This document shows, piece by piece, positions 25,205-34,203 of a DNA stretch of 64,000 bases (its first letter is position 1; every line of letters starts with the position of its first letter). The notes below the pieces were generated by a model, which was not told the origin of the DNA, did no database searches, and worked only from the letters and a program-made list of their open reading frames with translations. A program made the position numbers and the translations under genes. Source of the stretch: Halorubrum coriense DSM 10284 (GTDB taxonomy: Archaea; Halobacteriota; Halobacteria; Halobacteriales; Haloferacaceae); assembly GCF_000337035.1 (NCBI RefSeq), contig NZ_AOJL01000028.1:1-64000 (forward strand), read 5' to 3'.

Positions 25205-26458
25205 TCAGGCGCGGACCTCGATGAGGAGGTCCGTCTCGGGTGACTCGCCCATCGTCTCGCGGACGCGGTCCCACGAGAGGTCGGTCCGCGCCGTCACGGA
25301 CTCGGTCGCGACCGCGCCGCAGGCGTTGCCGACCAGGATCGGCACCTGATAGTCGCGCGGGTCGTGCGAGAACCCGTCGGCGGTGATCTCCGGTTCCCGC
25401 AGCGCGGCCGCGAGGAACCCGGCCGCGAAGGCGTCGCCCGCGCCGGTGGTGTCGACCGGGTCGACGTCGAACCCGGGGTGCGAGACGCTACCGTGCGGCG
25501 TGCGGACCGTCGCCCCCTCGTCGCCGAGCTTGATCGCGACGACGCGGTCGTCCGGCTCCCACGGGTCGACGTCGGTCGCGGCCGCGAGCGCGTCGGCCTC
25601 CCGGTCGTTGAGGAAGAGCACGTCGCTGGCGTGGAGCGCGGCGTCGAACTCGCGGTCCGCGACGCGCCGCCCGGGGTCGAAGCTCCGGGTCGCGCCCGCC
25701 TCGGCGGCCGCCGTCGCGAGCGCCGCGGCGGTCTCCGGCTGCTGCCCGGTGAGGTGGAGGTGGTCGGCGGCCGCGAGCGTGTCGCGGTCGAGCCCGGCCG
25801 CGGAGAACGACTCGTTCGCGCCGTCGTTCGCGAGCATGAGCAGCTCGCCGTCGCCGTCGACGACGACGTACTTCACCGAGGTCGGCTCGGCGGCGTCGAC
25901 GAGCACCTGCCCGGGGTCGACGCCGGCGCTGGCGAGCTCGCGCAGCGCCAGCGCGCCCGACTCGTCGCCGCCGACGCTGCCGTAGACGACCGACTGGCCG
26001 CCGAGGTCGACGAGCCCGACCGCGACGTTCGCGGCGCTGCCGCCGCCGGACTGTTCGAGCCGGTCGATCCGCGTCTCGCCGTCCGGTTCGGGGAGCCGGT
26101 CGACGTGGATCGTCACGTCCCAGTTGATGTGGCCCGCGGCGACGACCTTCGGCACGCGGGCGTCGCCGGGGCTGAGGTCGGGGTCGCGGTCGACGGCAGG
26201 GTCCGCGTCGTCGCCCCCGAGCCCCTCGTGGGCGGCGTCCGCGTCGTCGTCCGCGAGTCCCCCGTTCGCGGCGTCCGCGGCACCCGCGTCGTCCGCGGCG
26301 TCGGGGGCGTCGCCCTCCCACTCGTCGACCTCGCGGTCCCACTCCGCGACGGTCTCGTCCCAGTCGTCGACCCCGCCGTCGTCCGGGGACCCCGCGTCGC
26401 CTCCTCCGCCCTCGTCGGGGGCGGCGGAGCCGTCCGCGGGACGCTCGCCCTCGCTCAT
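25205..26458 (-). CDS. PfkB-family kinase, probable ribose-1-phosphate kinase
   Basis: 417 aa. The first about 105 residues are an acidic low-complexity extension (Asp/Ala/Gly). The PfkB fold then runs from VVAAGHINWDVTIHVDRLP through the GGG-SAANVAVGL sugar loop to the catalytic DTTGAGDAFAAGF near residue 335. It is last in an operon with ribose-1,5-bisphosphate isomerase (overlap ATGA), an aldolase and a HAD phosphatase. In the haloarchaeal nucleoside degradation pathway a PfkB kinase phosphorylates ribose-1-phosphate to ribose-1,5-bisphosphate, so that role is inferred from context. A general ribokinase or nucleoside kinase is the alternative. The overlap fixes the start. Confidence 0.85.
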   Translation of the reverse strand: MSEGERPADGSAAPDEGGGGDAGSPDDGGVDDWDETVAEWDREVDEWEGDAPDAADDAGAADAANGGLADDDADAAHEGLGGDDADPAVDRDPDLSPGDARVPKVVAAGHINWDVTIHVDRLPEPDGETRIDRLEQSGGGSAANVAVGLVDLGGQSVVYGSVGGDESGALALRELASAGVDPGQVLVDAAEPTSVKYVVVDGDGELLMLANDGANESFSAAGLDRDTLAAADHLHLTGQQPETAAALATAAAEAGATRSFDPGRRVADREFDAALHASDVLFLNDREADALAAATDVDPWEPDDRVVAIKLGDEGATVRTPHGSVSHPGFDVDPVDTTGAGDAFAAGFLAAALREPEITADGFSHDPRDYQVPILVGNACGAVATESVTARTDLSWDRVRETMGESPETDLLIEVRA

Positions 26459-27426
26459 GGTTCCGCCCACGGCTCGGCGGCGCCCTCGCCGAACAGCTCC
26501 CGCATCAGCGTCACGATGCTCTCCGGCGGGAACTGCCCCTGTTCGGTGACGATCGCGTCCATGTACCGCGGCGGCGTCACGTCGAACGCGGGGTTCTCGA
26601 CCGCGATCTCGCCGACCTCGTCGCGGGTCTCGGGCGCGATCACCTCGCTCTCGTCGCGCATCTCGATCTCGACGGTGTGGCCCGTCAGCGTCTCGGGGTG
26701 GAGCTTGATCGTCTGCGCCGCGGTCATGATCGGCACCCCGCGCTCGCGGGCGTTGACCGCGAGCCCCGACGTGCCGATCTTGTTTATGACGCCGCCGTCG
26801 GCGGCGATCGAGTCCGCGCCGACGACGACGTGGTCGACCTCGTCGAGGTACCGCCGCGCCGCGGAGTCGACGATGAGCGTGACGGGGACGCCCGCGTCGC
26901 GGAGCTGCTCGGCGGTGATGTGGCCCTGCTGTCGGGGGCGCGTCTCCTTGACGACCGCCGAGATCGACTTCCCCTGCTCGACGGCCGCCTCGATACACGC
27001 GAGCGCGTCGGTGGAGTGACAGTGCGTCATCACCGTGTCGCCGTCGGTGAGGCGGTTCGCCCCGACCCGCCCGAGGTCCTCCTGCGCGCGGTCGAGCTGC
27101 CGGACGAACGCCTCGCTCGCGTCGACGACGCTCCGGCGGAGCCGGTCGACCGAGTCGCCCTCCATCCGCTGGAGGACGTACCGGAGCGCGTTCGGCAGCG
27201 ACACCGCCGTCGGGCGCGTCTCGCGGAGGGTCCGGGCCGCGGCGCGCATCGAGGCGCGGAACGCCTCGGGGTCGGCCGCGGTCGCGTCCGCCTCGGCCGC
27301 CGCCTCCGCCTGCTCGGCGAGCGCCTCGGCGGCCGCGGAGGCGATGGTCGCCGCCCCGCGGATCTCCATCGTCGCGATCGACTCGGCGGTCTCGGCGACC
27401 GCCGGTGCCGGCTCCGTGTCTGTCAT
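26455..27426 (-). CDS. Ribose-1,5-bisphosphate isomerase (eIF2B-like)
   Basis: 323 aa of the eIF2B/MtnA superfamily. Catalytic residues known from the archaeal isomerase are visible: Cys in THCHSTDAL (about residue 140) and Asp in VVVGADSIAADGGVINKIGT (about residue 210). The N-terminal helical domain (ETAESIATMEIRGAATIASAAAEAL) is complete. It converts ribose-1,5-bisphosphate to ribulose-1,5-bisphosphate. No Rubisco is in the window. The product is expected to pass to the phosphatase and aldolase encoded just upstream in the same operon. eIF2B or MtnA roles are less likely, because the context is sugar-phosphate metabolism. Confidence 0.9.
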   Translation of the reverse strand: MTDTEPAPAVAETAESIATMEIRGAATIASAAAEALAEQAEAAAEADATAADPEAFRASMRAAARTLRETRPTAVSLPNALRYVLQRMEGDSVDRLRRSVVDASEAFVRQLDRAQEDLGRVGANRLTDGDTVMTHCHSTDALACIEAAVEQGKSISAVVKETRPRQQGHITAEQLRDAGVPVTLIVDSAARRYLDEVDHVVVGADSIAADGGVINKIGTSGLAVNARERGVPIMTAAQTIKLHPETLTGHTVEIEMRDESEVIAPETRDEVGEIAVENPAFDVTPPRYMDAIVTEQGQFPPESIVTLMRELFGEGAAEPWAEP

Positions 27427-27507
27427 ACCGATCCCGTAACCTGCCCCTGTATTTATAAGGCCGGTCGACTGCCGGAGCGGCCGGGATCCACTCCGCGTCC
27501 GGCTGCC

Positions 27508-28200
27508 CTACTCCGCGTCCGGCTGCTGCCCGTAGCTCTCGAAGCGCTCCTCGACGGCCGCCATCTGCTCGTCGGAGAGGACGTGCGGCTCGCCGACGGC
27601 CGACGCGCGCAGGTAGAGCCGGCAGATGTCCTCGACGTGACGGGTGTTCTCGACCGCCGTCTCGACGTCCGGCCCCGTGACGACCAAGCCGTGGTTCGCT
27701 AAGATCGCGGCGTCGGAGTCGGCCTCGGCCATCGCGGCGACGACGTTCGCGGCCAGTTCCTCGGTCCCGTACGGCGCGTAGTCGGCGAGGGGCACCTCCC
27801 GGCCGACCGCGGCGATCATGTAGTGGACCGGTGGGAGCTTCCGGCCGAGCGTCGCCATCGTCGTCGCCCACGGCGAGTGCGTGTGGACGATCGCGCCCGG
27901 TCGGTCGTGCTGGTAGATGCCCGTGTGCATCGGGACCTCGCTCGACGGAGCCATGCGGCCGGCGAGCCGCGCGCCGTCCAGCGACACCACGGGCACGTCC
28001 GCCGCGTCGAAGGAGTCGTAGGGGACGCCGGTCGGCGTGACCGCCACCCTATCGCCGTCGCGGACGCTCAGGTTTCCGGTCCGGGCGGGCGTCAGTTCGG
28101 CGAGCGCGGGCGCGTGCTCGACGACCGCCTCGCGCGCCCCGCGCAGGAGCTCCGGGTCCGCGTCCGGGTCGACGTCCGCGTCGGAGTCGTCGCGAGTCAC
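27508..28200 (-). CDS. Class II aldolase, probable ribulose-1-phosphate aldolase
   Basis: 230 aa of the fuculose/rhamnulose aldolase (AraD-FucA) family. Metal ligands are visible: the VHTHSPWAT pair (about residues 105-107) and [11 protein letters not shown] (about residue 170); the phosphate loop is [11 protein letters not shown]. It should cleave a ketose-1-phosphate to dihydroxyacetone phosphate and an aldehyde; in the proposed pathway, ribulose-1-phosphate to DHAP and glycolaldehyde. The GTG start overlaps the stop of the HAD gene (GTGA). An 81-base gap separates it from the isomerase gene. Confidence 0.88.
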   Translation of the reverse strand: MTRDDSDADVDPDADPELLRGAREAVVEHAPALAELTPARTGNLSVRDGDRVAVTPTGVPYDSFDAADVPVVSLDGARLAGRMAPSSEVPMHTGIYQHDRPGAIVHTHSPWATTMATLGRKLPPVHYMIAAVGREVPLADYAPYGTEELAANVVAAMAEADSDAAILANHGLVVTGPDVETAVENTRHVEDICRLYLRASAVGEPHVLSDEQMAAVEERFESYGQQPDAE

Positions 28201-28910
28201 GTCGCCACCTCCGTCAGGTCGGCGAACGCGTCGAGTCGGTGGTCCGAGCGCTGCCGCGCGGTCAGGTCCGCCTCCGCGGGCGCGTCGCCGTCGGCGACGA
28301 ACAGCGCCGAGTCGATCCCGAGGGCGTTCGCGCCGACCACGTCCGTCTCGACGTTGTCCCCGACCGCCAACACCTCGCTCGGTCGGCGGTCGAGTTCGGC
28401 GAGCGCGGTCGTGAAGGGGAGCGCGCTCGGCTTCTCGCGGCCCACCTCCTCGGAGGTGACGAGCAGGTCGATCCGGTCACCGACCCCGAGGCGCGTGAGC
28501 TTCCGCAGTTGGACCCGAGTCGTGTGGTTCGTCACGACCGCGACGTCCGTCCCCGCCGCGTCGAGCGCGTCGAAGACCGCCTCGACGCCGTCACAGAGTG
28601 ACATGGCGTCGAGGTAGCCGTCCCAGTAGGCGTCGCCGGCCGCCAGCGCGCTCGCGGAGTCTGGCGCGTCGGCGTATAGGGACAGCCCGCGCTTGAAGTA
28701 GACGTGGCGGTCGTGGGAGGCGGCCGTGGTGCGCGTCTCGCGTTTCGCCTCGCGCCGCCCCCTCGCGTACAGGTCGTCGAACGCCGCGCGGTCGAGGTCG
28801 TACCCGCGCTCGCGGAGGGCGTCGAGCGCGGCCCGCTTGCCCGCCTCGTTACACGGGGCGTACGGGTACAGCGTGTTGTCGAGGTCGAAGAGCACCGCCT
28901 CGTAGGTCAT
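28197..28910 (-). CDS. HAD-superfamily phosphatase, probable ribulose-1,5-bisphosphate phosphatase
   Basis: 237 aa. HAD motifs in order: [14 protein letters not shown] (nucleophile Asp, residue about 9), [16 protein letters not shown] (motif II), the Lys in [13 protein letters not shown], and [19 protein letters not shown] (motif IV). A helical cap lies between motif I and II. It is first in the four-gene operon. The reported haloarchaeal pathway needs a phosphatase that removes one phosphate from ribulose-1,5-bisphosphate before the aldolase step, which is the role inferred here. Phosphoglycolate or pyrimidine-nucleotide phosphatase activity is possible from sequence alone. Confidence 0.85.
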   Translation of the reverse strand: MTYEAVLFDLDNTLYPYAPCNEAGKRAALDALRERGYDLDRAAFDDLYARGRREAKRETRTTAASHDRHVYFKRGLSLYADAPDSASALAAGDAYWDGYLDAMSLCDGVEAVFDALDAAGTDVAVVTNHTTRVQLRKLTRLGVGDRIDLLVTSEEVGREKPSALPFTTALAELDRRPSEVLAVGDNVETDVVGANALGIDSALFVADGDAPAEADLTARQRSDHRLDAFADLTEVAT

Positions 28911-28997
28911 GGGCCGACTCGGCGCGGCTCCGACTTAAGAGTGGTTCGACGCGGCGACGCCGGCGCGGTCGGCGGGTACGAGGAGACAGGCGTTCCG

Positions 28998-29870
28998 CTA
29001 CTGCTCGTTCATCGCCTCGCTGGCGATGTTGCGCCCGCGGGAGTTGAGCGCGACCTCGCGGCGGATCCGCACCTCCTCGACAACTTCGAGCTCGACCAGC
29101 CGCTCGAACGTCTCCTCGACGTCGTCGACGTCCATCCCGAGGAACGAGGGGATCTCGAACGGCGAGACGCCGGAGTACAGCGCCATCAGCACCTCGCGGT
29201 CGCGGCTGGAGAGGTCGACGTTCGTCGAGCTCCGCTCCTCGCCCTTCCGGAGCCAGGACTCGACGAACCGCATCCGGTTCGGGTCGCCGGCGACGTGGGT
29301 CTCGATGCTCGTCCCCTCGTCGTCCGTGTGTGACACCTCGATGACGGGCTTCTTCTCGCCGTTCACCGTGCGCTTCGCCGCGTCGAGCCCGCTGATGTCG
29401 TCGAGGTCGAACTTCACGAACACGCCGCGCTCTAAGGCGGCGTTGAGCCCGTTGTCGTCGATCTTCACGCGGGCCTGCTCCCACTCGGTGTCCTGGACGA
29501 CGCCGCCCTCGATGGCGGGGTGTTTCGCCATCACCGTCTTCTGGTCGAGCAGCGCGCGGTAGACGTCGCGCTCGAACGGCTCGTGGTCGGCGGCCGCGAC
29601 GAGCAGCACCTGCTCGCCCAGGTCGAAGCTCACGTAGTTGGAGACGCGCGCGACCGACTGGTTCGCGTCGTGGCGGCCGCCGAGCCGCTCCAGCTTCGAC
29701 AGCGGGACCGTCCGTTTCCCGTCGTTGCCGGCGAGGATCAGCCGCCGGTTCGAGAGCAGGACGCGCCCCGGCGTCCACGAGACGTCGCTCACCTTGCGCC
29801 CCTCGCGGACCGCGACCGCGAACTTCGCCTGCGTGTCGGTGATCTTGTACTCGTCGCCCTGTTGCGCCAT
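28998..29870 (-). CDS. cheF: Archaeal chemotaxis adaptor CheF
   Basis: 290 aa, CheF (formerly DUF439). The N-terminal PH-like half has VLLSNRRLILAG and a regular beta pattern; the C-terminal half ends in a winged-helix-like part (LSSRDREVLMALYSGVSPFEIPSFLGMDVDDVEETFERL). CheF couples CheY to the archaellum motor through interactions with FlaC/E-type proteins. It is the last gene of the cheB-cheA-cheR-HEAT-cheF unit, immediately next to the HEAT gene (0-base gap). One copy is seen; many haloarchaea carry two. Confidence 0.92.
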   Translation of the reverse strand: MAQQGDEYKITDTQAKFAVAVREGRKVSDVSWTPGRVLLSNRRLILAGNDGKRTVPLSKLERLGGRHDANQSVARVSNYVSFDLGEQVLLVAAADHEPFERDVYRALLDQKTVMAKHPAIEGGVVQDTEWEQARVKIDDNGLNAALERGVFVKFDLDDISGLDAAKRTVNGEKKPVIEVSHTDDEGTSIETHVAGDPNRMRFVESWLRKGEERSSTNVDLSSRDREVLMALYSGVSPFEIPSFLGMDVDDVEETFERLVELEVVEEVRIRREVALNSRGRNIASEAMNEQ

Positions 29871-31085
29871 CTAGGGGCCCCCCGCGCGGAGCTTCGAGAC
29901 GGCCGAGAACACGCGCTTTCTGACGGCCTGACTGTCGTCGTCGGCGTACTCTTCGAGGCGGTTGAGCGTCTCCTGCCCGCCGATCTGTCCGAGGACGAAC
30001 ACCGCCTTCGCGCGGGCGTCCTCCGGGTGTTCCGGGCCGAGCTTGTCGAGCAGGCGGTCCTCGACGACCGGCCCGCCGAGGCTCTTGAGGCTCGTGGCCG
30101 CGAACTGCGCGGTCTGCGGGTCCTCGTCCGCGAGCGCGCCCGCCAGCGCCTCCACCGCCGCCGACGCGTCCGGGTCCGCAACGCGGCCGAGGATCCACGC
30201 CGCGTTCCGCCGCTGGCGGGGCTGTTGCCCGTCGGTCAGGATCTCGACGAGCGGCTCGACGACGGTCGCGTCGTCCGCCGCCTTCAGCTCCGAGACGACC
30301 TGGTCACGGACCGCGTGGCTCTGCTGGGTCGGCACGTTCGAGAGCAGTTCGATCACCGAGTACACCGCCGCGTTGCGCACGACCGCGCTCTCGTCGCCGA
30401 GCGCGCGAGCGAGCGGTTCGACCGGCTCCGGCGTGCTGGCCTTGCCGAGCGCGCCGGCCGCGATCCGGCGGATCGACTCGTCGCCGTCGTCGAGCAGGTC
30501 CAACAGCGGCGACAGCGCCTCGTCGGTGCCGATGGTCCCCAGCCCGTTGGCCGCGGCCCGCCGCACGCGCGGCTCCTCGTCCTCCAACCGCTCGCGCAGG
30601 CCGGGAACCGCCCGCGCGTCGGCGAAGGTCCCGCAGGCTTGCGCCGCCCGGAGCCGGACGCGGGGGTCCTCGTCGTCGAGCGCCCCGACCAGCGGTTGGA
30701 GCCCGCTCGCGTCGTCGAGCCGCCCGAGCGCGTTCGCCGCCGCCATCCGGAGCTCCGGTCGGTCGGCCTCGAGGGCGCGCGCGAACTTGCGCGCGGTGAC
30801 CCACTCGGCCTCGGAGTCGCCGCCGCCGCCGGTGAGCTCTTCGAGCAGCTGTTGGAGCGCCGCCTCGCCGATCTCGTCGAGCGCGTCGACCGCCGCGCCG
30901 CGGACCTCGGGGTCGTCGTCGGTCGTCGCGGTGCGGAGCAGCCCCTCGACCGTCGGCTGGTCGCTCTCCTCGCCGACCTCGCCGAGGAACTCCGCCGCGC
31001 GCCGCCTGACGGCCGCGCTGTCGCTACCGAGCGCGTCCCGGAGGCGCTCCGCGTTCCCGTCCCGGGCGTGCTGGTACAGCGACAT
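29871..31085 (-). CDS. HEAT-repeat protein of the chemotaxis cluster
   Basis: 404 aa, built almost entirely of HEAT/PBS-lyase repeats of about 30 residues (for example DDEDPRVRLRAAQACGTFAD, DDGDESIRRIAAGALGKA, EDPQTAQFAATSLKSLG). A homologous HEAT protein next to cheF is known in Halobacterium and interacts with Che proteins, so a scaffold role in archaeal taxis signalling is likely. It has a 1-base overlap with cheR (TGATG) and abuts cheF, so all are co-transcribed. No enzymatic motif is present. Confidence 0.9.
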   Translation of the reverse strand: MSLYQHARDGNAERLRDALGSDSAAVRRRAAEFLGEVGEESDQPTVEGLLRTATTDDDPEVRGAAVDALDEIGEAALQQLLEELTGGGGDSEAEWVTARKFARALEADRPELRMAAANALGRLDDASGLQPLVGALDDEDPRVRLRAAQACGTFADARAVPGLRERLEDEEPRVRRAAANGLGTIGTDEALSPLLDLLDDGDESIRRIAAGALGKASTPEPVEPLARALGDESAVVRNAAVYSVIELLSNVPTQQSHAVRDQVVSELKAADDATVVEPLVEILTDGQQPRQRRNAAWILGRVADPDASAAVEALAGALADEDPQTAQFAATSLKSLGGPVVEDRLLDKLGPEHPEDARAKAVFVLGQIGGQETLNRLEEYADDDSQAVRKRVFSAVSKLRAGGP

Positions 31086-31900
31086 CAGCGCCTCCCGAAC
31101 ACCCGCCGCCGCTTGTCGATCGGTTCGTAACGGTCGCTCCTGTCCGGGGGGACGCTCTCGGTCATCCCCAACACGAGGACGCCGTCCTCCGCCAGCGACG
31201 CCTCGAGCGTGTCGAACAGCGCGGCCTTGTGGTCGACGTCGATGTAGATCAGCAGGTTCCGACACAACACCACGTCGAACGGGTCGCGAGCGCCGTCGCG
31301 GATCAGGTCGTGCGTCTCGAAGTCGACGAGGCGCTTGACCGCCGGCCGCACCCGAAACGCGTCCTCGTCGCGCTCGACGTACTCGTCGGGGTCGGAGAGC
31401 GGCTCCAGTTCCTCGGCGATGTCGGTCGTGCGCGTCGTGTGGTAGACGCCCTCGCGGGCGTTGTCGAGCGCCTCCTCGCTGATGTCGGAGCCGAGGACCT
31501 CGACGCGCGACTCGTCTATCTCCGGGTCGTCGCAGGCCAACATCGCGACGGAGTACGGCTCCCGGCCGTCGGCCGAGGGCGCGGACCAGACGCGGACGCG
31601 CCGCTGGTCCGCGGTCCGGTCGCGCAACACATCGCGGAGGACGTCCCACATCTCCGGGTTGCGGAAGAACTCCGTCACGTTGATCGTGAGCGCGTCCATC
31701 AGCGCCTGCCGCTCGTCGGCGTCCTCGCGGAGGATGCGCTCGTACTCGGCGTGCGACTCCGTGTCGCGCCGGCGCATCCGCGCGGTGATCCGGCGGTCGA
31801 GGTACGACTCGTTGTAGTACCCCGGCTCGAACGGCACCGTGTCGTCGATCTGTCGGAGGACGCCTTCGAACTCCGTCTCCTCGTCTCTCGATCGGCTCAT
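31085..31900 (-). CDS. cheR: Chemotaxis protein methyltransferase CheR
   Basis: 271 aa. N-terminal helices YYNESYLDRRITARMRRRDTES, then the SAM-binding part RVRVWSAPSADGREPYSVAML, LGSDISEEALDNAREGVY, DVVLCRNLLIYI and the closing LVLGMTESVP. It methylates glutamates on the transducers for adaptation, opposed by CheB. The SAM loop reads APSADG rather than the usual A(S/A)TGEEPYS. Overlaps cheA by 4 bases (ATGA). Length is normal for archaeal CheR. Confidence 0.94.
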   Translation of the reverse strand: MSRSRDEETEFEGVLRQIDDTVPFEPGYYNESYLDRRITARMRRRDTESHAEYERILREDADERQALMDALTINVTEFFRNPEMWDVLRDVLRDRTADQRRVRVWSAPSADGREPYSVAMLACDDPEIDESRVEVLGSDISEEALDNAREGVYHTTRTTDIAEELEPLSDPDEYVERDEDAFRVRPAVKRLVDFETHDLIRDGARDPFDVVLCRNLLIYIDVDHKAALFDTLEASLAEDGVLVLGMTESVPPDRSDRYEPIDKRRRVFGRR

Positions 31901-34203
31901 AGGCTCACCACGTCGAGCACGGCCACGACGTCCCCGTCGCCGAGGACCGCCGTGCCGCTGAGGCCGGGGGTCCCCGAGAGCGGCCCGTCGAGGGGTTTGA
32001 CGACGACCTCCTCCTGATCTAACACCGCGTCGCAGTGGAGCGCGACCTGCCGCGTCTCCTCGCGGATCCGGACGAGCATCCCGTCGTCGGTCGGCCCCTC
32101 GCCGGCGTCGCCGGGACCGGAGTCAGTCGTCGGGTCCGCCGGGACGAACCCGTCGTCGCCCGGCTCGTCGGCCGCCACGCCGCCGTCGGCGGCGGGCGTC
32201 TCGGTCGGCCGCTCCGCCGCGGTCGGATCGATCTCGCCGAGGCGCTCGTTCAACCGGACGACCGGGTAGAGGTCGTCCTCGTGTCTGACGACCTCGTCGC
32301 CGTGGACCTCCTCGACGTCGTCGGCGCGGGCGACCTCCGCGATCGACTTGATCGGGATGCCGTACTCCGTGCCGCCCACGTCGACGAACATCACCTTCAC
32401 GATCGCGACGGTGACCGGGAGCCGGAACCGGACCGTGCTCCCCTCGCCGGGCTCGCTCTCGATCGAGACGGAGCCGTCGAGGTCGCGCGCGGTCGTCCGG
32501 ACGACGTCCATGCCGACGCCGCGGCCGGAGACGTCCGTGACCTCCTCCGCGGTGGAGAAGCCGGGGTGGAAGACGAGGTCGTACACCTCGTCGTCCTCCA
32601 TCGCCTCGACCGCCTCGCGGCTCTTGACGTCCTCGTCGACCGCCTTCTCGCGGAGCTGGTCGGGGTCGAGCCCGCCGCCGTCGTCCGAGACCTCGATGAT
32701 CACGTGGTCGCGCTCGCGCTCCGCCGTGAGCGACACGTGGCCGGTGGGGTCCTTCCCGGCCGCCTCGCGCTCCTCGGGCGACTCGATCCCGTGGTCGACC
32801 GCGTTCCGCAGGACGTGGACGAGCGGGTCGCGCATCTCCGTGAGGATGGTGCGGTCCAGCTCCACGTCGTCGCCCTCGATCTCGAACTCGATCCGCTTGT
32901 CGAGGTCCCGCGAGATGTCGCGCACGAGCCGCGGGAACGAGTCGGACACCTGCGAGAACGGGATGAGCCGCATGTCCATCGCCGTGTCCTGGAGGCTGGA
33001 GGCGAGCTTGTCGAGCTCGTCTAGGGCGTCGGACTCCGCGTCCGTCCCCTCTATCTCGCGGCGGAGCTTGATCCGGCTCGTCACCAGCTGCTCGACGAGC
33101 CCGTACAGCTCGTCCACCTGGTCGACGTCGACCCGGATCGACTTGATCTCGTCGGCGGACTTCGAGTCGGAGCCCCCGGCCGACCCGGAGTCGCCTTCGT
33201 CGTCGGACTCCTCGGTCGCTTCGTCCGCGTCCGCCGCGGCGGGCTCCGGCGCGTCTTCGGCGTCGTCTTCCATCAAGTCGGCGTCGTCCGGTTCGGCGTC
33301 GACGGGCTCGGTGTCGTCCGGTTCTGGCTCGGCCGCCGCCGGCTCGGAGTCGGCCGCTTCGGCGTCTGAGTCGGCCGGTTCGCTGGCCTCCTCGCCGCCG
33401 ACCGCGACCGCGGTAACGGCCTCGACCTGCGTGAGCGCTCGGAGCCCCTCGGCGACGACCTCGGGGTCGTCGCCGCCGACGAACGCGTCGAACGACTCGT
33501 CGTACTCGCCCTCCTCCAGCGCCTCCGGCGCGGGATCGGTGACGTGGTCGTCGAACTGCTCGTCGAGCGCCTGAAGGACGAGCGCGGCGTCGACGCCCGG
33601 CATCTGGGCGTCGCCGATCGTCACGTCCGCGTACGCGACCGGCTCCGGCAGGTCGGCTGCGCCCGCGGGCGGTTCCGGCACCTCGACGTCGGGAACACCT
33701 TCGTCCGCGTCGTCGTCGGCCGCGTCGTCTTCGGCGGGATCGGCGTCGTCAGCGTCGGCGTCGACCGAGTCGTCGGTTTCGGTTTCGTCTTCGGCGTCGT
33801 CCTCCCCGGCGTCGCTCCCGCCGACGGTGCCGCGTTCCTCCATCTCGCGCAGGCGCGATTCGAGGTCGGAGGGGTCGGTCGACACCTCGCCGGTGTCGGC
33901 GATCTCCGAGACCATCGCCTCGACGGCGTCGACCCCCTCGAAGAGGAGGTCCATCAGCTCGGGCGTCACCTCGCGGTCGCCCTGCCGGACCGCGTCCAGC
34001 AGGTCCTCGAGGGCGTGCCCGAAGTCGGAGACATCCTCGTACCCCATCGCCGCGGCGTTCCCCTTCAGGGTGTGGGCGACGCGGAACACGTCGTCCATCG
34101 CCTCGGCGTCCTCGGGGTCCGCTTCGAGCGCGAGCAGCGCGTTGTTAAGATCGGTGATCCCGTCTTCGGCCTCGGCGACGAACGCGGCGCGGTGGGAGTC
34201 CAT
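31897..34203 (-). CDS. cheA: Chemotaxis histidine kinase CheA
   Basis: 768 aa. HPt domain with phospho-His44 in VAHTLKGNAAAMGY; a long acidic linker region (about residues 110-360) that carries a possible CheY-binding domain near 185-280 and runs of Asp/Glu/Ala; dimerization helices (VDELYGLVEQLVTSRIKLRREIE); ATPase N-box HVLRNAVDHGIESPEER and DDGGGLDPDQL; then a CheW-like regulatory domain at the C-terminus. It autophosphorylates under transducer control and feeds CheY and CheB. Overlaps cheB by 1 base and cheR by 4. Confidence 0.95.
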   Translation of the reverse strand: MDSHRAAFVAEAEDGITDLNNALLALEADPEDAEAMDDVFRVAHTLKGNAAAMGYEDVSDFGHALEDLLDAVRQGDREVTPELMDLLFEGVDAVEAMVSEIADTGEVSTDPSDLESRLREMEERGTVGGSDAGEDDAEDETETDDSVDADADDADPAEDDAADDDADEGVPDVEVPEPPAGAADLPEPVAYADVTIGDAQMPGVDAALVLQALDEQFDDHVTDPAPEALEEGEYDESFDAFVGGDDPEVVAEGLRALTQVEAVTAVAVGGEEASEPADSDAEAADSEPAAAEPEPDDTEPVDAEPDDADLMEDDAEDAPEPAAADADEATEESDDEGDSGSAGGSDSKSADEIKSIRVDVDQVDELYGLVEQLVTSRIKLRREIEGTDAESDALDELDKLASSLQDTAMDMRLIPFSQVSDSFPRLVRDISRDLDKRIEFEIEGDDVELDRTILTEMRDPLVHVLRNAVDHGIESPEEREAAGKDPTGHVSLTAERERDHVIIEVSDDGGGLDPDQLREKAVDEDVKSREAVEAMEDDEVYDLVFHPGFSTAEEVTDVSGRGVGMDVVRTTARDLDGSVSIESEPGEGSTVRFRLPVTVAIVKVMFVDVGGTEYGIPIKSIAEVARADDVEEVHGDEVVRHEDDLYPVVRLNERLGEIDPTAAERPTETPAADGGVAADEPGDDGFVPADPTTDSGPGDAGEGPTDDGMLVRIREETRQVALHCDAVLDQEEVVVKPLDGPLSGTPGLSGTAVLGDGDVVAVLDVVSL

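Noticed and set aside
26455..27426. Translation factor eIF2B alpha/delta subunit or methylthioribose-1-phosphate isomerase
   Set aside because: The catalytic Cys/Asp set fits all three, but the operon of sugar-phosphate enzymes favours the ribose-1,5-bisphosphate isomerase.
25205..27871. A long upstream extension of the PfkB kinase to 888 codons
   Set aside because: The extra part is an alternate frame of the isomerase and aldolase genes; the ATGA overlap fixes the kinase start at 26458.
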